Positions 31,015-36,069 of a DNA stretch of 36,069 nt are shown here, piece by piece. The stretch spans positions 1 to 36,069 of the forward strand of contig LDAQ01000013.1 of NCBI GenBank assembly GCA_001028025.1, written 5' to 3'. The notes under the pieces were generated by a model. That model was not told the origin of the DNA. It saw only the letters and a program-made list of their open reading frames with translations, and ran no database searches. This stretch comes from Faecalicatena fissicatena (lineage in GTDB: Bacteria; Bacillota; Clostridia; Lachnospirales; Lachnospiraceae). Numbering within the stretch: position 1 is the stretch's first letter; the number at the start of each line of letters is the position of its first letter. The position numbers and the translations under genes were made by a program.

Positions 31015-31751
31015 GAAACCTTTTCTATCAGAACTGGACAGCCGCCAGTAAGAATATACGGGAGAGCGAAGGTGTTCTGATTACCCTGGGGTCGGTGGAG
31101 GAGCATGGCCTCCACCTTCCTCTCGGGACAGATACAATACTTGCCCAGGCATTTGCACAGGAGATCTGTGAAAGAGAGAATATGTACTATTATCCATGCA
31201 TTACCTACGGACAGGTATGGTCTGCCAGGGATTTTGAGAGTACCATATCCATTAACCCTGCATGTCTGGAAAATTACTGCCTGCAGGCAGTGGAGAGTGT
31301 GATGCGCGCCCGGCCCAGGCGGATTATTTTATTTTCTTTCCACAATGGGAACCATAAGGTCATTGATGATGTGCTGCGTACTCTGACAGACCGTGGAGAC
31401 GGGGAAAATGTGTTTCATATAAAAGCTGCCGGGATTGAAAAGAAAGCAGGACATATTCTGACGACGCCGTTGTGGAACGGAAGTATATGGCATGCAGGAG
31501 AGCTGGAGACTTCCCTTATGCTCTATGTAAATGAGGAACTGGTGGATATGAAAGCTGCGACCGCAGAATTTCCGCCGGTTCCGCTTCTTTATGGGAAAAA
31601 ACCGATACCGTGGAGAGAGTTTTTGGAAAGCGGTGCATTCGGTGATGCATCCGCAGCAACCGCGGAAAAGGGCAGGGAACTGTTTGAACTGATATGCCGG
31701 GAGCTGCAGGCGCAAATACACTGTGTGAAAGAAGGAGATAAGAATGAGTGA
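31011..31751 (+). CDS. Creatininase-family metal hydrolase
   Basis: A 246-residue protein with clear creatininase-family motifs: GSVEEHGLHLPLGTDT (27-42) supplies E30, H32 and D41; FHNGNHK (110-116) and WHAGELETS (159-167) supply further metal and catalytic residues. Relatives hydrolyse amide or ring bonds, including creatinine, formylamino-pyrimidines and cyclic keto-inositols. Inside an ascorbate-type PTS operon, it may open a ring or cleave a derivative of the imported sugar acid. It starts with an ATGA overlap on ulaC and overlaps the HAD gene by eight bases, so it is made together with both. The exact reaction is unknown. Confidence 0.8.
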   Translation: MRNLFYQNWTAASKNIRESEGVLITLGSVEEHGLHLPLGTDTILAQAFAQEICERENMYYYPCITYGQVWSARDFESTISINPACLENYCLQAVESVMRARPRRIILFSFHNGNHKVIDDVLRTLTDRGDGENVFHIKAAGIEKKAGHILTTPLWNGSIWHAGELETSLMLYVNEELVDMKAATAEFPPVPLLYGKKPIPWREFLESGAFGDASAATAEKGRELFELICRELQAQIHCVKEGDKNE

Positions 31752-32580
31752 TATTAAGCTTGTCGTCTGCGATCTGGACGGGACACTTTTGAATGACGAA
31801 AAAATGATCACGCCCTATACGGCTTCTGTGATGAAAAAAGTCAGGGAGATGGGGATCGCCGTATGTCTTGCTTCCGGACGGGACGAGCAGATGATGTCCA
31901 TATATGAAAAGCAGCTCGGAGGCTGTGAATATATGCTTTCTGATAACGGCGCTCTTGTAAGAAGCAAAGAACGGGTGATATACTGTAATTTTCTGGAAGA
32001 GGAAGATGTGGCCAGCCTTCTTACTTATCTGAACGGACATCAGATGACATTCATGATGTATTCTGCGGAAGTTATGTATTTTTCAGAGGGAAGCGAAAAG
32101 CTGCAAAAAAGAATCAACAATTATGAAGCTCTATCCCAAAAAGTGGGATGTCCGGTGAAACTCAAGGTCAGGGAATTCCTAAGAAGCGGATCCGCGGAGG
32201 GGTATAAAACGGCCGCAAAGATCGTGGCATACGAGGAAAATGAAGCGGTAATGGAAGCTTATAAGAAGTTTGTTGACGGCCTTATAAACGTACATCATGA
32301 GCCAACGGGGTATGGCCTGTTGGGAGCATTTCAGAGTCGTGTTTCCAAAAAAACGGCTCTTGAGACAATTATGCAGGATATGGGGATTGGAAAAGAAAAT
32401 GTCTGCGTATTTGGTGATTACGAAAATGATCTTAGCATGTTTGCGTGTGCAGATTACAGAATCTGCATGGGAAATGGCGTACAGGCACTGAAAGATGCGG
32501 CCAGCAGTGTGACACTCAGTAATAATGACGATGGTGTGGCAAGGTATCTGGAAAAAGAGTTAGGTATTATGACTAAATAA
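31744..32580 (+). CDS. Cof-type HAD-superfamily phosphatase
   Basis: A 278-residue HAD hydrolase. Motif I is VVCDLDGTLLND with nucleophile D10 and acid D12, motif II is CLASGRDEQ, the lysine lies in SRVSKKTALETI, and motif III is FGDYENDLSMF. The cap domain is the Cof type (about 85-190). AAGGAG precedes ATG 31744, whose start overlaps the creatininase gene. It probably dephosphorylates an intermediate of this PTS pathway, letting a product leave or enter central metabolism; this role is inferred. It is a different gene from the HAD protein at 7338-8219 but of the same family. Confidence 0.88.
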   Translation: MSDIKLVVCDLDGTLLNDEKMITPYTASVMKKVREMGIAVCLASGRDEQMMSIYEKQLGGCEYMLSDNGALVRSKERVIYCNFLEEEDVASLLTYLNGHQMTFMMYSAEVMYFSEGSEKLQKRINNYEALSQKVGCPVKLKVREFLRSGSAEGYKTAAKIVAYEENEAVMEAYKKFVDGLINVHHEPTGYGLLGAFQSRVSKKTALETIMQDMGIGKENVCVFGDYENDLSMFACADYRICMGNGVQALKDAASSVTLSNNDDGVARYLEKELGIMTK

Positions 32581-32582
32581 CG

Positions 32583-32702
32583 GTTATATGAACATAAATA
32601 AACTTAAAATATATTTAAAATAAAAAAATGAGTATTAATGAGATTAAAAATCTATTTAAAGTGCAAATAGTTCATATAATGACATAATTAATCATATAAT
32701 AA
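32583..32702 (+). promoter_or_regulatory. TTCATATAA-type repeats upstream of ulaA
   Basis: TTCATATAATGA (32671-32682) and ATCATATAATAA (32691-32702) lie 20 bp apart just upstream of the -35. A reversed copy (GTTATATGAA, 32583-32592) lies about 90 bp further up. The same core occurs three times before ulaG. The remaining A/T-rich sequence between 32593 and 32670 shows nothing else. Confidence 0.55.
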
Positions 32703-32704
32703 GA

Positions 32705-32733
32705 TTGACAATTATCATAACGAACACTATAAT
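32705..32733 (+). promoter_or_regulatory. ulaA operon promoter
   Basis: TTGACA (32705-32710), 17-bp spacer and TATAAT (32728-32733): an exact consensus. The transcript starts about 65 bases before ulaA. Confidence 0.85.
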
Positions 32734-32803
32734 ACAAAGTATCAAGAATGCATTTTGCACAAAGTGGTAGGAAAAATCATGTTACAAAGGAAGGAGAGGA
32801 ATT

Positions 32804-34156
32804 ATGTTAAACTCAATTCTTGATTTACTCTTAAAACAAATTTTCGGGCAGCCGTTTCTGTTAATGGCAATCATCGTATTTATCGGTTATATCGCGATGA
32901 AACAGAAGGTGTCCAAGGCGATTGCGGGTGCCGCAAAAGCCTCCATCGGTATTATCGTTATGGGGATGGGGTCAGGAGCACTGATTGCGAACTTCGGAAA
33001 ACTTCTGACAGCCCTCCAGAACGCAACGGGCATCCAGGGAGCAGGACTTAACACATATCCGACCATGACTGCCGGTTATGAGAAAATGGATGCAATCCTC
33101 GGAGAAGGTACCGGAGCTGCATGGGGGATCTACACACTGCTTGTAGCCTTCATCCTGAACCTGGTTTTTGTAGCTTTAAGAAAGTTTACAAGAATCCGCG
33201 CCGTTTACCTTACAGGCAACGCTATGATCGTTCAGGCAGGTATCAGTACATATATCGTATGGAGATTCCTGGGGCTTGGGATGCTGCCGACAGTTTTGAT
33301 TGCAGCCGTAGTAACCGCTCTTTACTGGGGTATTTGTTCAACGCTTCTGATCGAGCCTACAAAGAAAATCACAGGTGCTGATTTTACAGTCGCTCACCAG
33401 CAGATGGTTGTTGACTATATTGCCTACAAAGTAGCGCCAAAGATTGGTAACCCGGAAAAAGATGATATTGAGAAGAAGAAATTACCAGAATCCCTGAATT
33501 TCCTTCAGGATAACATTATCGCAACAGCACTTGTTATGTTTGTTTCTACAGCAATCATTATGTTGGTAGTAGGTAAAGATCAGATAGACTGGCTCAGAAG
33601 TGCTGAAGGCCTGAATCAGGGCGGCCTGACAAACAACGTTGTATTCCTTGTCTGGATCTCCATCACACTGACAGCCAACATTGTTGTATTGCTGAGTGGA
33701 GTCAGAATGTTCGTCGGCGAGCTGATGATGTCCTTCAAGGGAATTTCGGAAAAATTACTGCCGGGAGCAGTAGCTGGTGTTGACTGTGCAGCTATCTTTG
33801 CATTTGCTCCAAAATCAGTTGTACTGGGTCTGCTCTTCGGAGCTTTGGGACAGATCATAGGTCTTGTCGGACTGCTGGTATTCAAGTCCCCAATCTTCCT
33901 GGTACCTGGATTTATACCGCTGTTCTTCGATAATGCAACCATCGCGATTTTTGCAAATAAGTTCGGCGGATGGAAGGCTGCAGCTGTTATCTGTACAGCA
34001 AATGGTCTTGTTCAGATACTTGGTTCCGCGCTTGCAGTTAAGATGATGGAATTAACATGGTGGCAGGGAAGCGCAGATTATGCGACAATATGGGTAGCAA
34101 TTATCGCTATCTTCAAAGGAATTGGAAGTCTGCTCGGAATTCCGATTGCAGGTTAG
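32804..34156 (+). CDS. ulaA: PTS IIC component, ascorbate type
   Basis: A 450-residue membrane transporter of the UlaA/SgaT family with about eleven hydrophobic segments. The family-typical stretches are present: GYIAMKQKVSKAIAG near the start, TLLVAFILNLVFVALRKF, and the highly conserved GNAMIVQAG region. UlaA forms a homodimer that imports L-ascorbate or related acids while IIB phosphorylates them. AAGGAGAGG lies about nine bases before ATG 32804. It heads the second ula transcription unit, followed by ulaB after 43 bases. Confidence 0.93.
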   Translation: MLNSILDLLLKQIFGQPFLLMAIIVFIGYIAMKQKVSKAIAGAAKASIGIIVMGMGSGALIANFGKLLTALQNATGIQGAGLNTYPTMTAGYEKMDAILGEGTGAAWGIYTLLVAFILNLVFVALRKFTRIRAVYLTGNAMIVQAGISTYIVWRFLGLGMLPTVLIAAVVTALYWGICSTLLIEPTKKITGADFTVAHQQMVVDYIAYKVAPKIGNPEKDDIEKKKLPESLNFLQDNIIATALVMFVSTAIIMLVVGKDQIDWLRSAEGLNQGGLTNNVVFLVWISITLTANIVVLLSGVRMFVGELMMSFKGISEKLLPGAVAGVDCAAIFAFAPKSVVLGLLFGALGQIIGLVGLLVFKSPIFLVPGFIPLFFDNATIAIFANKFGGWKAAAVICTANGLVQILGSALAVKMMELTWWQGSADYATIWVAIIAIFKGIGSLLGIPIAG

Positions 34157-34199
34157 GTAATTGACTGAATAACAATTTCAAAATCAGGAGGTAAAAAAG

Positions 34200-34499
34200 A
34201 TGCTTAATATTTTATGTGTATGCGGAAATGGTATGGGAACCAGCACAATCTTAAAAATCAGCGTAAAGAAAATTTGTGATGAGCACAATATTGATGCTGC
34301 TGTTGAATCATGTTCATTCGGCGAGGCACTGTCTTTCATTACAACTACGGACCTGGTGCTTACAAGTCCGGAGTGGGCAGGGATGCTTCCGCCAAGCAGT
34401 GCCGTAATTGCTGAGACAAAGAACCTGATCGATACGGCCGCTGTAACAGAGACACTTCTTTCAGCAGTAAAAGAACATTTCCCGAACGAAATAAAGTAA
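34200..34499 (+). CDS. ulaB: PTS IIB component, ascorbate type
   Basis: A 99-residue lactose/ascorbate-type IIB. The phosphocysteine is C8 in ILCVCGNGMGTS, the loop signature of the family. It takes phosphate from UlaC (H67) and gives it to the sugar carried by UlaA. AGGAGG lies seven bases before ATG 34200. It is followed after 26 bases by the second URO-D-like gene. Length and motif agree well with the family. Confidence 0.93.
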   Translation: MLNILCVCGNGMGTSTILKISVKKICDEHNIDAAVESCSFGEALSFITTTDLVLTSPEWAGMLPPSSAVIAETKNLIDTAAVTETLLSAVKEHFPNEIK

Positions 34500-34525
34500 G
34501 GCATGTAAATTTTAGGAGGATGAAA

Positions 34526-35548
34526 ATGACAGGTTATGAGATTATAAAAGGAAACGTGAAATTTACGGGGCCGGATAGAATTGGACTCCGCTTTGACCGG
34601 ATTGCCGGTAAAGGGGACGTATGCCGTATTTTCGTCCTGCCGCCGAAGAGTACATGGCCCACGGACGCACACTACACTGTTTCAAAAAAAGTGCGTCCTA
34701 AGAACGGGGAATATGATGAATGGGGATGCCTGTGGGAAAGCGATGATGCCAGCGGTTCTGATATGGGCCAGGTAACGAACATTCCAATTGAGGAATGGGA
34801 GGATATGGATAATTATGTATTCCCGGATCCTAAGGCGGAAGGACGTTTTGAAGGACTTGATGAAGCGCTTGATGAGGCAGAGAAAAAGGGCCTTTATGTG
34901 CAGCTGAACAGCCCGCAGTGTATCTTTGAAAGAATGCATTTTTTAAGAGGTTTTGAGAACACCTTAATGGACTGCCTTGTAGAACCGGAAGAAATCGGGG
35001 TTATGGCGGAGAAGCTTGCCGATTATCAGATTGGGATCATTGAGGAAGCCTACAGAGTGGGGAAAGGCCGAATCCACTGTTATGATACTACAGATGACTG
35101 GGGAACCCAGAACAATTTAATGATATCACCGGACATTTTCCGGGAGATTTTCAAACCGCAGTATAAAAGAATCTTTGATAAGGCACATGAGTGCGGTATG
35201 GATATACGATTCCATACAGACGGAAAGATCAATGATATCCTGGAGGATCTGATTGAGCTGGGTGTGGATATCATTAATATTCATCAGCCAAGGCTGGTTG
35301 GTATTGACGAGGTGTCCGAGATTGCGCAGGGCCGCATCTGTTTCGAGGCAGCCATTGACATTCAGGCGACACTGCCTACAGGAGACCGGGCGCTGATCGA
35401 GCAGGAAGCAAAAGAGCTGGTTGAGAAGTGGGCAACGCCTCAGGGTGGGCTGATCGGGGTGGAGTATGGTTACCTCGATGCCATTGGCACCTCAAAAGAA
35501 TCAATGCTGTATGCCCTGGAATGCTTTGAAAAGTTCGGGCGGTTTTGA
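34526..35548 (+). CDS. Uroporphyrinogen decarboxylase-family protein with altered metal motif
   Basis: A 340-residue URO-D-superfamily protein. The fold's conserved elements are seen in NLMISPDIFREIFKPQYKR (197-215) and EDLIELGVDIINIHQP (240-255). Where the zinc-type paralogue in this window (27576-28784) has H-x-C and a later C, this one has H230-T-D232 and D278 in FEAAIDIQATLP. A methyltransferase zinc site of that type is therefore absent, though His/Asp/Asp could bind another metal. ATG 34526 is chosen because AGGAGG lies six bases upstream; ATG 34520 directly follows it. As the last gene of the ulaA-ulaB unit, it may perform the missing decarboxylation of a keto-sugar-acid phosphate, which is a hypothesis from context. 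Confidence 0.7.
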   Translation: MTGYEIIKGNVKFTGPDRIGLRFDRIAGKGDVCRIFVLPPKSTWPTDAHYTVSKKVRPKNGEYDEWGCLWESDDASGSDMGQVTNIPIEEWEDMDNYVFPDPKAEGRFEGLDEALDEAEKKGLYVQLNSPQCIFERMHFLRGFENTLMDCLVEPEEIGVMAEKLADYQIGIIEEAYRVGKGRIHCYDTTDDWGTQNNLMISPDIFREIFKPQYKRIFDKAHECGMDIRFHTDGKINDILEDLIELGVDIINIHQPRLVGIDEVSEIAQGRICFEAAIDIQATLPTGDRALIEQEAKELVEKWATPQGGLIGVEYGYLDAIGTSKESMLYALECFEKFGRF

Positions 35549-35562
35549 GACGGGGAGGGGGC

Positions 35563-35848
35563 GCACCGTAAAGTGACAGCCGGGAAGCGCTGGAAGGGTA
35601 TATGCCCGGCGGATGTGCACCCGTACATTAAGAAATTCTAAGCAGAAAAAGGCAGAAAATTGGAGCACAGCTGACACATCACGAGAAATCTGATGATTTC
35701 TCGCGCTGGGTCAGCAGAAAATGTGCTTCGGAAGCACATTTTCTCTCCAATTTTCTGCCTTTTTCTACTAAGAATTTCTAAGATGTACTCCAGCACATCC
35801 GCCGGGCATATACCCTTCCAGCGCTTCCCGGCTGTCACTTTACGGTGC
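35563..35848. mobile_element. 286-bp inverted-repeat element (MITE-like or structured RNA)
   Basis: The outer arms (35563-35618 and 35793-35848) are 56-bp perfect reverse complements starting GCACCGTAAAG. Inner arms (35623-35665 and 35745-35788) continue the pairing with a few mismatches. Two apical hairpins fill the middle: GCTGAC/GTCAGC enclosing CGAGAAATC/GATTTCTCG (35670-35715), and AGAAAATGTGCTTC/GAAGCACATTTTCT (35716-35744). GGGGGC occurs directly left (35557-35562) and one base to the right (35850-35855), like a target-site duplication. No protein is credible inside; reading frames here arise from the repeat itself. Confidence 0.75.
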
Positions 35849-35905
35849 TGGGGGCATCCAGGCGGAAGGTGCGTTGCGTTAGTCAGAGGGGACTCCAAAC
35901 GGAGA

Positions 35906-35992
35906 CAGCGTATGAATTCGTTTGGTGTTGCGGTATACCACGGTAGATAAATACATGGAGTGTTTTGTCCCACCAGGCGAATTCATACGCTG
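35906..35992. other. Second long hairpin with wobble pairs, next to the inverted-repeat element
   Basis: CAGCGTATGAATTCG (35906-35920) pairs perfectly with CGAATTCATACGCTG (35978-35992). The pairing continues through TTTGGTG (35921-35927) with CACCAGG (35971-35977), including two G-U-type pairs, enclosing 43 bases with a GGTATACC palindrome. A small CTCC-AAAC-GGAG hairpin lies just before it. GAGGG (35886-35890) and CCCTC (36007-36011) could close the whole. The remainder to 36069 shows nothing I can identify. Confidence 0.5.
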
Positions 35993-36069
35993 CCCCGGTT
36001 TCGAAGCCCTCCCAGTTGACAAGTTTTTCTACCGATTTGATGCACCTAGCGAAATGAAGGGATAGACGC

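Noticed and set aside
35638..35973. Minus-strand reading frame of 111 codons (and a plus-strand one at 35693-35950) over the inverted-repeat element
   Set aside because: Both frames run through the palindromic arms and hairpins, lack ribosome sites and show no domain; they are by-products of the repeat.
35563..35992. Retron-type non-coding RNA
   Set aside because: The long hairpins are suggestive, but no reverse transcriptase is visible in the window and no branching-guanosine context could be recognised. It cannot be excluded beyond position 36069.
35990..36013. tRNA T-arm-like GGTTTCGAAGCC
   Set aside because: No acceptor, D or anticodon stems can be paired around it.

Overview
This window looks like a chromosomal segment of a low-to-moderate-GC Gram-positive Clostridia, most likely a gut Lachnospiraceae relative. 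The reasons are strong AGGAGG ribosome sites, TTGACA/TATAAT promoters with 17-bp spacers, a class B sortase, a LytTR/GHKL two-component pair, the DUF951-rpsF-ssb-rpsR order shared with other Firmicutes, and sugar uptake by ABC and PTS systems. The genus cannot be fixed from the sequence alone. I saw no tRNA, rRNA, CRISPR array or transposase gene.

Layout. (1) 1-3.2 kb: a large polytopic membrane protein and a convergent family 2 glycosyltransferase, separated by a bidirectional terminator; probably surface-glycan functions. (2) 3.3-7.3 kb: a leucine-rich-repeat protein, a VWA/metallopeptidase-like protein and a MoxR AAA+ ATPase in one transcription unit with overlapping genes. (3) 7.3-11.7 kb: a HAD phosphatase, an inverted LytTR regulator/GHKL kinase pair with an unusual kinase architecture, and a class B sortase. 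Two copies of a GGGGTC-W-GACCCC repeat sit exactly after two stop codons. (4) 11.8-13.2 kb: DUF951, then the rpsF-ssb-rpsR operon with its own promoter and leader. (5) 13.25-16.6 kb: a kinase-like gene remnant, a DUF134 regulator, and an 860-residue fusion of CoA-disulfide-reductase-like flavoprotein, rhodanese, siroheme sulfite/nitrite reductase and ferredoxin.

(6) 16.6-28.8 kb: a carbohydrate-utilisation locus of two divergent operons. Leftward: GntR/UTRA repressor, SUMF1-like protein, TIM-barrel glycosidase-like protein, PfkB sugar kinase, a helical-barrel glycosidase-like protein and a GH172 (DUF2961) enzyme. Rightward: sugar-binding lipoprotein, two permeases and a uroporphyrinogen-decarboxylase-family protein. 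Both divergent promoters carry a similar 16-bp operator just downstream of the -10, so the GntR protein probably represses both operons and is relieved by the imported sugar or its phosphate. (7) 28.9-29.3 kb: a cold-shock protein with a long hairpin in its leader.

(8) 29.4-35.6 kb: an L-ascorbate-type (Ula) PTS locus in two transcription units: ulaG, ulaC, a creatininase-family protein and a HAD phosphatase; then ulaA, ulaB and a second uroporphyrinogen-decarboxylase-family protein. Both promoters are surrounded by TTCATATAA-type repeats, suggesting one regulator. UlaD, UlaE and UlaF homologues are not in the window, so this may be a variant pathway in which unfamiliar enzymes replace the classical steps. 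(9) 35.55-36.07 kb: no convincing gene. It holds a 286-bp element with 56-bp perfect inverted arms, two apical hairpins and flanking GGGGGC repeats, followed by a second long hairpin. It resembles a miniature inverted-repeat element and/or a structured RNA and is the most striking non-coding feature here.
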